Shown one piece after another: positions 34,549-45,625 of a stretch of DNA of 64,000 nt. Position 1 is the first letter of the stretch. The number at the start of each line of letters is the position of its first letter. The notes beneath the pieces are model-generated. The model saw only the letters and a list, made by a program, of their open reading frames with translations, was not told the DNA's origin and ran no database searches. The DNA lies in the NCBI GenBank assembly GCA_900764105.1, contig CAAFMS010000026.1, positions 62,001 through 126,000 of the forward strand, written 5' to 3'. The position numbers and the translations under genes are program-made. Source of the stretch: Clostridia bacterium (GTDB lineage: Bacteria; Bacillota; Clostridia; Christensenellales; Borkfalkiaceae).

Positions 34549-34633
34549 ATAACTTTGCCCTCCTTTGAACTTTGCAGAGTTTCGCCGCAGACGACCGCTT
34601 TTAAAGACAATCATCTGTGGCTAAGAGGTTCCG

Positions 34634-37522
<2,889 letters not shown>

Positions 37523-37533
37523 ACAGACCTCCG

Positions 37534-37857
37534 TCAGTCTCCGATTATGACTTTAAAATCTTCGCCGAGGTTTTCCGCTATCGCTTTCGCGAGATTTTCC
37601 TCGGTTACAGCCGCGACTTTGCAATTTTCTTTGCCCGTGAACTCCGCAAGCGTAAAACTTAGCGTCTGAACGAGCGGACAATTAAATTTGGCGGCGATTT
37701 TTTTCGCTTCCTTGACGGCGTTTTTCTCTCCGTCTTTCGACAGTACTACGAGATACACGTCGCTTTTAAGCGTATTTATAGCGTTTATTCCCGTTCTGAG
37801 TTTATTCGCCTTTAACGCGAAACCCAGATAGGTAAGCGGTTTACTCAGCGTTTTCAA
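37534..37857 (-). CDS. L7Ae/YlxQ-type RNA-binding protein
   Basis: The protein has 107 residues with the L7Ae/L30e/S12e/Gadd45 fold: YLGFALKANKLRTGINAI at the N-terminus, then the DVYLVVLSKDGEKN strand-loop. In Bacillota this gene (ylxQ/rplGA) lies between ylxR and infB, as here. Family members bind kink-turn RNA. The start overlaps the ylxR gene's end by 17 nt. The exact target is unknown. Confidence 0.88.
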   Translation of the reverse strand: MKTLSKPLTYLGFALKANKLRTGINAINTLKSDVYLVVLSKDGEKNAVKEAKKIAAKFNCPLVQTLSFTLAEFTGKENCKVAAVTEENLAKAIAENLGEDFKVIIGD

Positions 37858-38113
37858 CTAACTCCTCCTCTATCTTCGCGTAGACTTCCTGAGGAACGGG
37901 CGTTTTGAAAACTCTGTCGAGTAGTCTCGCCTTGTTGAGTTTTTTAAAACACTCTGGCGATTTGCATATATACGCTCCTCGCCCGTCGGCTTTGCCGCTC
38001 GGGTCTACGAAAAACCCTCCGTCTTTGCTTTTAACTATCCGCAAAAGTTCGCCTTTGTTAAATTCCCGCCGACACGCTATACAAGTTCTTATCGGAACTC
38101 TTTTTTCAGCCAT
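37841..38113 (-). CDS. rnpM: YlxR-family protein (RnpM)
   Basis: The protein has 90 residues from the ATG at 38113; an open frame runs 44 codons further upstream but overlaps nusA and is Arg-rich noise. The family signature is complete: VPIRTCIACRREFNKGELLRIV, then GRGAYICKSPECFKKLNKARLLDRVF. YlxR has been reported to bind RNase P RNA and modulate RNase P (RnpM). The rnpB gene is in this same window. It follows nusA by 20 nt. Confidence 0.93.
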   Translation of the reverse strand: MAEKRVPIRTCIACRREFNKGELLRIVKSKDGGFFVDPSGKADGRGAYICKSPECFKKLNKARLLDRVFKTPVPQEVYAKIEEELVENAE

Positions 38114-38133
38114 ATAATCTCCTGAATACGGTT

Positions 38134-39249
38134 TTATTCCTCTTCTCCGAATTCCTCGGTCGTCTCGATTTCGCCTTCGTTTTCGTCTCTGCTCTCCGCC
38201 TCTTCGGCAGCCGCTTTGGACTCGCTCTTCACGTCGATTTTCCAACCCGTGAGCCTTGCCGCGAGACGAGCGTTCTGTCCGTCTCTTCCGATCGCGAGCG
38301 AAAGTTTATCGTCGGGTACCACAACCCTCGCTACCTTCTCGCCCTCTATCGCGCTGACTTTAAGAACTTTCGCGGGCGACAACGCCTTGGCGATATATTC
38401 GAGCGGATCTTCGCTCCACGGAATAATATCTATCTTCTCGCCGTTCAATTCCTTGACGACTTCGTTTACTCTCGCGCCCTTGTTGCCTACGCACGCGCCG
38501 ATTGCGTCTACGTTCGCGTCCGTACTCGTTATTGCGATTTTCGTCCTGTGTCCCGGTTCTCTCGAGATACCCTTGACAACGACTATTCCCTGCGTGATTT
38601 CGGGTACTACGTTCTCGAAAAGTTTTCTGACGAGTCCCGGCGAAGTCCTCGAAACGAGTATCTGAGCGTTTTTGCCCATACTTCTGACCTTCTTGACGTA
38701 AACCATCAGTTTGTCGTTTACGTTGTACGTCTCGCCCGGCGTCTGATCCTGCGGAAGCATTAAAGCCTCGATTTCGCCCGCGCCGATTTCGACGTAGACG
38801 TTGCCGTCCTCAACTCTTCTAACCGTACACATTTTGATTTCGTTTTCCTTGTCCTCGAACTCCGCGAGCGTGCTTTCTCTCTCGGCTTCTCTGAGTTTCT
38901 GGAAAACGACCTGTTTCGCGGTCTGCGCCGCTATTCTTCCGAATTCTTTGGGTATAAACTCGGTCTTAACCTCGTCTCCTACCTTATATGTCTTTTTTAT
39001 CTCCCTCGCCTCGTCGAGCGATATTTCCTTTTCGGGATCCTCGACTTCGTCAACAACCGTCTTTACCGCGAAAAATCTGACGGTTTTCTTCTCGGGATTC
39101 ATATCTATAAGAATGTCGCTCGTGTTGCCCGTATGCTTTTTATAAGCCGATACGAGCGCGTTTTTGAGCGTTTCGATAAGCAATTCCGCTTTGATGCCCT
39201 TTTCCCTTTCGAGATCCTCGATTGAGAGGAAAAACTCTTTGTTGTTCAT
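38134..39249 (-). CDS. nusA: Transcription termination/antitermination protein NusA
   Basis: The protein has 371 residues, the short Gram-positive form without the C-terminal acidic repeats. The N-terminal polymerase-binding domain (about 1-125) includes ALVSAYKKHTGNTSDI. An S1 domain follows, then KH1 (GACVGNKGARVNEVVKEL) and KH2 (LAIGRDGQNARLAARLTGW). An acidic tail of about 25 residues ends it. It pauses and terminates RNA polymerase. It follows rimP by 19 nt. Confidence 0.98.
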   Translation of the reverse strand: MNNKEFFLSIEDLEREKGIKAELLIETLKNALVSAYKKHTGNTSDILIDMNPEKKTVRFFAVKTVVDEVEDPEKEISLDEAREIKKTYKVGDEVKTEFIPKEFGRIAAQTAKQVVFQKLREAERESTLAEFEDKENEIKMCTVRRVEDGNVYVEIGAGEIEALMLPQDQTPGETYNVNDKLMVYVKKVRSMGKNAQILVSRTSPGLVRKLFENVVPEITQGIVVVKGISREPGHRTKIAITSTDANVDAIGACVGNKGARVNEVVKELNGEKIDIIPWSEDPLEYIAKALSPAKVLKVSAIEGEKVARVVVPDDKLSLAIGRDGQNARLAARLTGWKIDVKSESKAAAEEAESRDENEGEIETTEEFGEEE

Positions 39250-39268
39250 CTTTTATCTCCTTAGAAAA

Positions 39269-39739
39269 TCAGTCGAATTTTATCGCTTGATTTATTTTTT
39301 CTATTTTCGTCAAAGGAATTTTATAATCCTTGTCGCCGTCTTTGCCGTCGTTTAAAACGACGTTGTTGCCGTCGTATCCGACAAGGGTCGATTCCAGATA
39401 CTTTTCGCCCTTTATCGGCGTGGCGAGTTTTATCTCCACTTCCTTACCGATACATTTTTTAAAGTCTCTTTCGGTTTTAAGCGGTCTGTCAAGCCCCGGA
39501 CTCGAAACGTTGAGCGTGTACGCCGCCCCGAAAGACGGATCGAGTTCGTCCAATACGGGATCGATAGCGTTGTGAAACTTCTCGCAGATATCGAGATCGA
39601 CTCCGTTTTCCGTATCGATAAACACCGTGAGCGACGAGGTTTTACTTATTTTCGCCGCGACTTCGATTATCTCTATGTCCATTTCGTCGGCAACGCCTTG
39701 AATCGCCTGTCGAATTTCTTCGTTCGATTTGAATTTCAT
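39269..39739 (-). CDS. rimP: Ribosome maturation factor RimP
   Basis: The protein has 156 residues from the ATG at 39739, which has GGAGGG 5 nt upstream; the longer open frame above it extends past the promoter. Family motifs are SLTVFIDTENGVDLDICEKF and YTLNVSSPGLDRPLKTERDF, followed by the C-terminal SH3-like barrel with KKCIGKEVEIKL. It helps assemble the 30S subunit. It is the first gene of the large operon running to ribF. A terminator-like hairpin lies between promoter and gene. Confidence 0.96.
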   Translation of the reverse strand: MKFKSNEEIRQAIQGVADEMDIEIIEVAAKISKTSSLTVFIDTENGVDLDICEKFHNAIDPVLDELDPSFGAAYTLNVSSPGLDRPLKTERDFKKCIGKEVEIKLATPIKGEKYLESTLVGYDGNNVVLNDGKDGDKDYKIPLTKIEKINQAIKFD

Positions 39740-39758
39740 AGACCCTCCACATAAAAAT

Positions 39759-39783
39759 TTGAGAGCGACCTCGTCGCTCTCAA
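39759..39783 (-). terminator. Terminator-like hairpin in the rimP leader (candidate attenuator)
   Basis: TTGAGAGCGAC and GTCGCTCTCAA form a perfect 11-bp stem around a 3-nt GAG loop, and the minus strand continues ATTTTTATG. It lies downstream of the rimP-operon promoter and 20 nt before the rimP start, so it would stop transcription ahead of the whole operon unless overridden. No clear antiterminator pairing was found. Confidence 0.7.
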
Positions 39784-39810
39784 TGCAAGTCCGTTGTATT
39801 AAGCCTCTAT

Positions 39811-39839
39811 ATAATACCATATAAAATGAGAAAACGCAA
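39811..39839 (-). promoter_or_regulatory. Promoter of the rimP-nusA-infB operon
   Basis: On the minus strand TTGCGT (39834-39839), 17 nt and TATTAT (39811-39816) with an extended TGG. The -35 lies within a small AAAACGC/GCGTTTT hairpin just past the rarA gene. The predicted leader is about 65 nt. Confidence 0.6.
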
Positions 39840-39880
39840 GCGTTTTTACGATAAACGCCTGAAAATTTTAAAAATTCAGG
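39831..39880 (-). terminator. Two AT-rich hairpins at the 3' end of rarA
   Basis: CCTGAATTTTT/AAAATTTTCAGG-type symmetry (39858-39880) overlaps the rarA stop, and AAAACGC/GCGTTTT (39831-39847) follows. Either could end the rarA transcript; the second overlaps the next promoter's -35. Confidence 0.4.
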
Positions 39881-41192
39881 ACTTTTTTCCTTTTTGTCTG
39901 CGAATTTCTTTGACTTCCTTTTCGTATCCGTTGTCTTTCGGTCTGTAAAACACCGAACCGACGAGCGAATCGGGCAGGTACTGCTGTTCGACGTAGCCGC
40001 CGTAATCGTGCGGATATTTGTACTCCGAACTCTTTTTCTTTGCGTCTTTATCGGCGAACACGGCATTTCTTATATGCATAGGCACCGTATCGTCTTTATT
40101 GCTCTCCGCCGCCGCTTTCGCCTCGTTCATAGCGATTACTACCGAGTTGGACTTCGGGGCTTCGCAGACGTATATTATCGCTTCCGTAAGAGGCAAAAGC
40201 CCTTCGGGGTAGCCGATATTCTGAAAAGCAACGAGGGCGTTCGTCGCCACAAGTAGCGCTCTCGGATCCGCCATTCCTACGTCCTCTGCGGAATGAGCGA
40301 TAAGCCTTCTCAGTATTAAAAGCGGATCGCAACCGCCCGAGATTAAACGCATCGCGTAATATAAAGCCGCGTCGCTGTCGCTCCCCCTGAGCGATTTACA
40401 AAATGCGCTCAGCATATCGTAATAGGAATTTTCGTCGTAAGAAAGGGCTTTTCTCTGTATGGACTGTTCGGCGTCTTTAAGCGTTACGACGGTCTTTCCG
40501 CTCTCATCCGCTTCGGTCGTAAGAACCGCGAGTTCCAAGGCGTTATACGCCGTCCTTAGGTCTCCGCCGCTCATCAGCGCAATATGATCTATAGCCTCTT
40601 CTTCAACCTTTAAATCGAGTAGCCCGTAACCGTTCTTTTTGTCGTTAATCGCCTTATAGAGGGCTTTTTTGACCGTTTCGTCGTCGAGACGCTTAAACTC
40701 GAACACCCTGCAACGGGATACGATAGCGGGTGTCATCGAGGCGTACGGATTCTCGGTCGTAGAACCGATAAATATTATCGTTCCCTGCTCGATTGCGGGC
40801 AGTAAACTGTCCGACTGCGTTTTGCTGAAACGATGACATTCATCCAAAAGAAGGTAGGTTTTCCTGCCGTACATCTTAAGGCTTTCTCTCGCCTCGTCAA
40901 CCGCTTTTTTTACGTCCGCAACTCCGCTCGATACGGCGTTCAACTTGACGAAATTGCCGCTCGTGGAATTTGCTATTATGTTCGCGAGAGTCGTCTTTCC
41001 CGTCCCCGGAGGACCCCAGAAAATGCAACTTCCGACCTTATCGAGGGAAATCGCCCGTCTTAAAAGACTGCCGTTTTCGCATATATGACTCTGACCCAAA
41101 AAATCGCGAAGCGATTGCGGTCTCATTCTCTCTGCAAGGGGGGCGTTCGCTTTATTCTTTTGTTCGTTTATCGCGTCGAAAATATCGTACAT
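39876..41192 (-). CDS. rarA: Replication-associated recombination protein RarA (MgsA)
   Basis: The protein has 438 residues. The clamp-loader-like AAA module has RPQSLRDFLGQSHI, Walker A FWGPPGTGKTTLANII and Walker B YLLLDECHRFSKTQSD, then GSTTENPYASMTPAIVSRCRVF. The C-terminal tetramerisation domain has GSDSDAALYYAMRLISGGCDPL and YKYPHDYGGYVEQQYLPD. It acts at stalled replication forks. TTTGGAG precedes the ATG. It is divergent from ylbJ, with 31 nt between the two starts. Confidence 0.96.
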   Translation of the reverse strand: MYDIFDAINEQKNKANAPLAERMRPQSLRDFLGQSHICENGSLLRRAISLDKVGSCIFWGPPGTGKTTLANIIANSTSGNFVKLNAVSSGVADVKKAVDEARESLKMYGRKTYLLLDECHRFSKTQSDSLLPAIEQGTIIFIGSTTENPYASMTPAIVSRCRVFEFKRLDDETVKKALYKAINDKKNGYGLLDLKVEEEAIDHIALMSGGDLRTAYNALELAVLTTEADESGKTVVTLKDAEQSIQRKALSYDENSYYDMLSAFCKSLRGSDSDAALYYAMRLISGGCDPLLILRRLIAHSAEDVGMADPRALLVATNALVAFQNIGYPEGLLPLTEAIIYVCEAPKSNSVVIAMNEAKAAAESNKDDTVPMHIRNAVFADKDAKKKSSEYKYPHDYGGYVEQQYLPDSLVGSVFYRPKDNGYEKEVKEIRRQKGKKS

Positions 41193-41216
41193 ATTTACAC
41201 TCCAAAGCGATTAAAT
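41190..41216 (+). promoter_or_regulatory. Candidate sigma E-type sporulation promoter of ylbJ
   Basis: CATATT (41190-41195) resembles the sigma E -35 core, and GATTAAAT (41209-41216) matches CATACAAT at 5 of 8 positions, with a 13-nt spacer. The ATG follows by 7 nt. Bacillus ylbJ is in the sigma E regulon; the match here is only moderate. Confidence 0.35.
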
Positions 41217-41223
41217 ATATTGT

Positions 41224-42189
41224 ATGAGCAAGTCAACAAAAATACTCGCCGTTTCTTTCTCGGCGGCTTGTATAATCGTAATAGTAGCAAAACCCGAAAC
41301 GTATATCGCATCGGCGTCTACGGGTATAAAACTGTGGGCGACGACAGTCGTACCGTCGCTTCTGCCCTTTTTCTTCTTCACGGCGTTACTTACCGCAACG
41401 GGTATTACCGAAAAGATCTCCGAAGTAGCGGAAAAACCGTGCGGCGTTCTGTTCCGCTCGGGCGGCGTTTCGGCTTACGCGTTTTTAATGAGCGTACTCT
41501 CGGGTTATCCCGTCGGAGCGAAAATTATCGGCGACCTCGGCGAAAACAATCTGATAACTCCCGACGAAGCGACGAGACTTTCGACTTTCTGCTCGACTTC
41601 GGGTCCGCTCTTCATAATAGGAAGCGTCGGACTTAGTATGTTCGGAAACAAATACTGCGGTTATCTTCTCTTTTTATCTCACGTTTTATCGGCGCTTCTG
41701 ACGGGCGTTATCTTCCGCTTTTACGGCGAAAAATCGTCGGGCGGGAAAAAGGTTCTTTCAAGAAAAACACAATCGAACGTTCTCTATGACTGCGTTTACG
41801 GCTCGGTCGTCTCAATCGCCGTGGTCGGCGGTTTTATCTGCGTGTTTTACGTCGCGGCAGACGCGATTACCAATCTGCGGCTTTTATATCCGCTCGGATA
41901 TTTATTGAATTTAATCGTGAAAAACAAGGCTGTTTCCTCGGCGTATATCTCGGGTTTAATCGAATGTACGAGAGGGTGCAAACTGCTGTCTTTATGCGGT
42001 TTATCGACTTATAGCCTCGCTTTTGCTTGCTCATTGATTTCTTTCGGCGGCGTGTCGGTACTCTTTCAGTCTATCTGTTTTCTTAAAAAAGCGAAAGTTA
42101 AAACGTCGGTTTTTATAGCCGCGAAAATCACGCAAAGCGTTATTTCGTTCGGTTTATGTCTGCTACTATATCCGCTGTTTGTCGGATAG
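41224..42189 (+). CDS. ylbJ: Sporulation integral membrane protein YlbJ
   Basis: The protein has 321 residues with about eight hydrophobic segments. Family motifs are WATTVVPSLLPFFFFTALL, SVLSGYPVGAKIIGDL, and STFCSTSGPLFIIGSVGLSMFGN. YlbJ belongs to the nucleoside-recognition membrane group and is needed for normal spore formation in Bacillus. The neighbourhood supports the call: coaD and rsmD lie immediately beyond it, the same trio as Bacillus ylbH-ylbI-ylbJ, although here ylbJ points the other way. No ribosome site is visible before the ATG. Confidence 0.9.
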   Translation: MSKSTKILAVSFSAACIIVIVAKPETYIASASTGIKLWATTVVPSLLPFFFFTALLTATGITEKISEVAEKPCGVLFRSGGVSAYAFLMSVLSGYPVGAKIIGDLGENNLITPDEATRLSTFCSTSGPLFIIGSVGLSMFGNKYCGYLLFLSHVLSALLTGVIFRFYGEKSSGGKKVLSRKTQSNVLYDCVYGSVVSIAVVGGFICVFYVAADAITNLRLLYPLGYLLNLIVKNKAVSSAYISGLIECTRGCKLLSLCGLSTYSLAFACSLISFGGVSVLFQSICFLKKAKVKTSVFIAAKITQSVISFGLCLLLYPLFVG

Positions 42190-42212
42190 TCACGGGCGAA
42201 CTTTTCGAGCCT

Positions 42213-42677
42213 CTAACGTATAAGGTCGGCTATTTCTTCGGGAACGTATCTTTTAACGTCTCTGTTAAATCTAAGAAGTTCCCTTACGATAGACGAACTG
42301 ACCTGTACGTTCATATTGCCGCACGGAATATAAACGGTGACTATCTCGGGCATAAGTTCGGAATTTACGAAGTTCATTTCGTTTTCGTACTCGTAATCTT
42401 TCCCGTTTCTGAGTCCTCTCACGTTATATACAGCCCCCTCTTTTTTCAGAAGGTCCACAAGAAGCCCCTCGTGATACACAACCTTTACGTTGCCGTATTT
42501 TCTGCAAGTTTTTTCAAGAAATTCAAGCCTTTTTTCTATCGGAAACATCGCCGTTTTGTTCACGTTCACGCATATTGCCACTATCACTTCGTCAAACATT
42601 GCCGAGCATTTCGCTATTACCTCTTCGTGACCTTTCGTCACGGGGTCAAACGTGCCGGCGAATACGCATTTTCTCAT
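42213..42677 (-). CDS. coaD: Phosphopantetheine adenylyltransferase
   Basis: The protein has 154 residues. The nucleotidyltransferase motif is AGTFDPVTKGHEEVI near residue 6 (TxGH), the VRGLRNGKDYEYE motif is near residue 87, and the C-terminal VSSSIVRELLRF is in place. It makes dephospho-CoA, the fourth step of CoA synthesis. It follows rsmD by 13 nt. Its 3' end faces ylbJ with only 23 nt between stops. Confidence 0.97.
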   Translation of the reverse strand: MRKCVFAGTFDPVTKGHEEVIAKCSAMFDEVIVAICVNVNKTAMFPIEKRLEFLEKTCRKYGNVKVVYHEGLLVDLLKKEGAVYNVRGLRNGKDYEYENEMNFVNSELMPEIVTVYIPCGNMNVQVSSSIVRELLRFNRDVKRYVPEEIADLIR

Positions 42678-42690
42678 AATTCCACCTTTT

Positions 42691-43233
42691 CTAATCGACT
42701 CTCCTCGTTTTCGGAACGAAAAAATCGAAAACCGCTATTCCGTACTTTCTCGAATCTACCTTTTCGGCGGACAAAGCGACCGTCTCGAAATCCTCGGAAT
42801 GTTCGTATATTATTCTTCCGCCGTCCTTTAAAAGTCCTCTTTTTATCGCGGTTTCCACTACTTCCGTAGCGTTTACGCTGTACGGCGGATCCAAAAAAAT
42901 CAAATCGAATTTATCCTTAGTCAAAGAGACGAACGACAAAGCGTCGCTTTCTACGACCTCGGCTTGCTCTTTAAGGTATGCGAGATTTTCCTTAAGAAGT
43001 TTTACGCTTTCTCTCGAATTATCGACGAAAACGACCCTTTCAGCCCCTCTTGACAGAGCCTCCAAGCCTATGCCGCCCGTTCCCGAATATAAATCGAGAA
43101 ATTCGCTTCCCGCTATATCGAACTGCAAAATATTGAAAAGGGCTTCTTTCGCCCTGTCGGAAGTCGGTCTTATTTCTCTGCCCTTAAACTCTTTCAGAAC
43201 TCTTCCCCTGTGTTTTCCCGCTATTATTCTCAT
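42691..43233 (-). CDS. rsmD: 16S rRNA (guanine(966)-N2)-methyltransferase
   Basis: The protein has 180 residues from the ATG at 43233, starting MRIIAGKHRGRVLKEF as in the family; the longer frame overlaps queH. SAM motif I is FLDLYSGTGGIGLEALSRGA and the catalytic motif IV is FLDPPY. It methylates G966 of 16S rRNA. The start overlaps the queH stop by 4 nt, and coaD follows. Confidence 0.96.
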   Translation of the reverse strand: MRIIAGKHRGRVLKEFKGREIRPTSDRAKEALFNILQFDIAGSEFLDLYSGTGGIGLEALSRGAERVVFVDNSRESVKLLKENLAYLKEQAEVVESDALSFVSLTKDKFDLIFLDPPYSVNATEVVETAIKRGLLKDGGRIIYEHSEDFETVALSAEKVDSRKYGIAVFDFFVPKTRRVD

Positions 43234-43856
43234 TCTTCCTCGTCCGTCTTTATATGGGCGTATTTTGAATAAATACAGCCGCAATATCTCTGCCTGTATA
43301 GTTCGTGTTCGTTGGAAATTTCTACCGAACGCTTGAAGCCGTTTTCTTTTTTAAAATCGTTCGCGAGGTATTTCGCCCCGTATTTTTCTCCGAAATATTC
43401 GCCGATTTCGTTGATCAGTTTCGCGTTTTTATGCGGACTTACGGTAAGCGTGGAACAAAAATAATCGAAGCCGCCTTCTTTCGCGACTTTCGCAGTCTCT
43501 TCCAAGCGAAGTTTAAAGCAGATTTCGCAGCGTTTGCCGCCCTCAGGTTCTTTTTCAAGCCCCTCCGCTACCGCGAAAAATTCTCTCGACTTGTATCTGC
43601 CGTCTATTACGGGAATTTTTTCGCCGTAAGCCTCTTTTAAAAATCGTTTCTGCTCGGAAAGCCGCAGATTATACTCCTCGCTTTCCGTCACGTTCGGGTT
43701 GAAATAAAAAACGGTAATATCGAAAAAGGGGAAAAGTTTCTCTATGACAGCCGTGGAACAAGGTCCGCAGCAACTGTGCAGAAGAAGCGTTTTCTTCTCG
43801 CCATTAAACCCCTCTATTACCTTTTTCATTTCGTTTCCGTAATTTCTATCGTTCAT
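43230..43856 (-). CDS. queH: Epoxyqueuosine reductase QueH
   Basis: The protein has 208 residues. The DUF208/QueH cysteines are visible: LHSCCGPCS near residue 27, KRCEICFKLRLEETA near 110, and RQRYCGCIYS near the end. They bind a 4Fe-4S cluster. QueH performs the last step of queuosine synthesis in tRNA and replaces QueG in many anaerobes. No other queuosine genes are in the window, so it is isolated from the pathway. The gene lies between the MreB-like gene and rsmD. Confidence 0.93.
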   Translation of the reverse strand: MNDRNYGNEMKKVIEGFNGEKKTLLLHSCCGPCSTAVIEKLFPFFDITVFYFNPNVTESEEYNLRLSEQKRFLKEAYGEKIPVIDGRYKSREFFAVAEGLEKEPEGGKRCEICFKLRLEETAKVAKEGGFDYFCSTLTVSPHKNAKLINEIGEYFGEKYGAKYLANDFKKENGFKRSVEISNEHELYRQRYCGCIYSKYAHIKTDEEE

Positions 43857-43892
43857 TATATCTAAGCCTATAAGCCGTTTAACGACCTGTTT

Positions 43893-44891
43893 TCAGATTT
43901 TTATCTTCTTTAAAAGAGCGTTGTTGCCCATGACCATACCGCCGCCCGTAACGGTCGCCGTTTCGGGGTTTTCGCTCATATTCGCGTTTATTACCATCTG
44001 CTCTTTAAAGTAGACGTCAAGCCCCGTAACCTTACTGCCGCCGCCCGCAAAATACACGCCGTATCTTCTTATGTCGGCCGAAACCTCCGCCGGAAGTTTA
44101 CCGAGAAGTATCTCCACGACGTCGAAAATCTGATTGTAGAAGGACTTCACGGGAAGCATTATGTCGTCCGAACTTACCGAAACAGACCTCGGCTTACCGC
44201 TCGTTAAGTCTCTGCCGCTCACGACGGTACGCATTCCGTCGTTTTCGAGCAGACTCGCCACCTGTATTTTTACATTTTCCGCCGTCGGCATTCCTATTTT
44301 AAGGTTGAAATACTCTTCTATGTGTTTCATAATCATAGCGTCGAGATTTCTGCCGCCCATATTCACGTTTACGCCCGCGATTACTCCGTCCAGGGAAACC
44401 GCCGCAACGTTTGTGGTCGCGCCGCCTATATCGATGACGAAACAAGGCGTGGACTCGTTTATTTCCGCCCCCGCTCCGAGAGCCGTTAATATGGGCGATT
44501 CCACCATATCTATCGAAAACACCCCCGCTCCGTTCAAAGCCTTAACAAACATTTTCAAGTCGTCGCTTTCTATTCCGCACGGAACGGAAAGAAGTACTTG
44601 CGGTCTTAAACTGAGTTTTCTGAGCGTGATTTTATTAAGGAAGTTTTCAAGCATCGCCGCGGCGATTTTTTCGTCGCCGATAAGACCCTCGACTATGGGA
44701 AAACATATCGCGCTTTTGCCCGCGGTTTTACCTATAAGCCTTTTCGCCTCTTCGCCGACCGCCTTGATTTTGCGTTTACCGCTCACGTCCAAAGCGACCA
44801 CGCTCGGCTCGAAAAGCACTATTCCCGCCCCCGCCTGATAAATGGCGGTATTGAGCGAGCCTATATCTATTGCTATTGCGTTTGTCCTCAT
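43893..44891 (-). CDS. Divergent MreB/Mbl-like actin homologue
   Basis: The protein has 332 residues, an MreB length. The phosphate-1 loop is IDIGSLNTAIY, not the usual DLGTANT, the phosphate-2 loop is VIDIGGATTNVAAVS, and the adenosine motif is VYFAGGGSKVTGL. MreB forms membrane filaments that guide elongation synthesis. The overall divergence suggests a specialised paralogue. It lies beside maf, but mreC and mreD are not in the operon here. It precedes queH by 36 nt. Confidence 0.82.
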   Translation of the reverse strand: MRTNAIAIDIGSLNTAIYQAGAGIVLFEPSVVALDVSGKRKIKAVGEEAKRLIGKTAGKSAICFPIVEGLIGDEKIAAAMLENFLNKITLRKLSLRPQVLLSVPCGIESDDLKMFVKALNGAGVFSIDMVESPILTALGAGAEINESTPCFVIDIGGATTNVAAVSLDGVIAGVNVNMGGRNLDAMIMKHIEEYFNLKIGMPTAENVKIQVASLLENDGMRTVVSGRDLTSGKPRSVSVSSDDIMLPVKSFYNQIFDVVEILLGKLPAEVSADIRRYGVYFAGGGSKVTGLDVYFKEQMVINANMSENPETATVTGGGMVMGNNALLKKIKI

Positions 44892-44899
44892 TTTTCACC

Positions 44900-45460
44900 T
44901 CATTTCAAAGCCTGTTCGAGAGTTGATTTTATTACCGAAATCGGAAGTCCGACAACGTTGTCATAGTCGCCGTCAAAACTTTTTACAAGCGGATAGCCGT
45001 CCTGAATACCGTAAGCGCCCGCTTTTCCGAAACAAAGTCCGCTTTTTATGTAGTCCTTTATAAGGTCGTCCGAAAGTTCGTTGAACGTAACCTTAGTCTC
45101 GACGTACCCCGTCTCGGAAAAACCGTCGGAAAGTACGGCGTAGCCCGTTATCACCCTGTGAGTTTTGCCCGAAAATATCTTTAATATTCGCTCGGCGTCC
45201 GCCGCGTCCTTGGGTTTTCCGAAAATTTCGTCGCCGTACGCAACTACCGTGTCCGCCCCTAAAACGACGGCTTTTTTATCGCTCCTCGAATAAACGTCCG
45301 AGGCTTTCGTAAGGGCGCAGCCGACCGCAAACTTTTCGGGCGAAAGACCCTTTGTTATCGGCTCTTCCTTATCGCTCGTCGCCACCGCGAAGTCGTAACC
45401 GTTTTTCGTCATAATCTCTTTTCTGCGAGGAGACGCACTCGCAAGTATCAGTTTTTTCAT
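44900..45460 (-). CDS. maf: Maf-family nucleoside triphosphate pyrophosphatase
   Basis: The protein has 186 residues from the ATG at 45460 (MKKLILASASPRRKEIM); the open frame above it is not family-like. The catalytic Asp lies in VLGADTVVAYGDEIFGKP near residue 70, and the C-terminal GIQDGYPLVKSFDGDYDNVVGLP motif is intact. Maf hydrolyses dTTP, UTP and modified nucleotides, and its overproduction blocks septation in Bacillus. It precedes an MreB-like gene by 8 nt, a maf-mreB order conserved in Bacillota. Confidence 0.95.
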   Translation of the reverse strand: MKKLILASASPRRKEIMTKNGYDFAVATSDKEEPITKGLSPEKFAVGCALTKASDVYSRSDKKAVVLGADTVVAYGDEIFGKPKDAADAERILKIFSGKTHRVITGYAVLSDGFSETGYVETKVTFNELSDDLIKDYIKSGLCFGKAGAYGIQDGYPLVKSFDGDYDNVVGLPISVIKSTLEQALK

Positions 45461-45545
45461 ATATACAGAGTTATTATATAACATTTTCTTCTTTTTGTAA
45501 ACAAAAAAAGACTTTACGTTTAAGCAAAGTCGCATTTTTATAAAA

Positions 45546-45618
45546 GAAGTGAATTATCTCACTAAGACTCTCAGTAGACTTTGAAGAGAGATTTAGTGTG
45601 GAAATTCACTTTTTTCTA
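45546..45618. terminator. Long hairpin between rnpB and maf
   Basis: AAGTGAATT...CTCACTAA and TTAGTG...AATTCACTT form an extended, slightly imperfect stem with a CTCT/AGAG continuation. A run of T follows on each strand. It probably ends the rnpB transcript. Confidence 0.75.
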
Positions 45619-45625
45619 TAAAAAA

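Noticed and set aside
39269..40066. Longer RimP start at 40066
   Set aside because: It would extend through the promoter and into rarA; the ATG at 39739 has a strong ribosome site.
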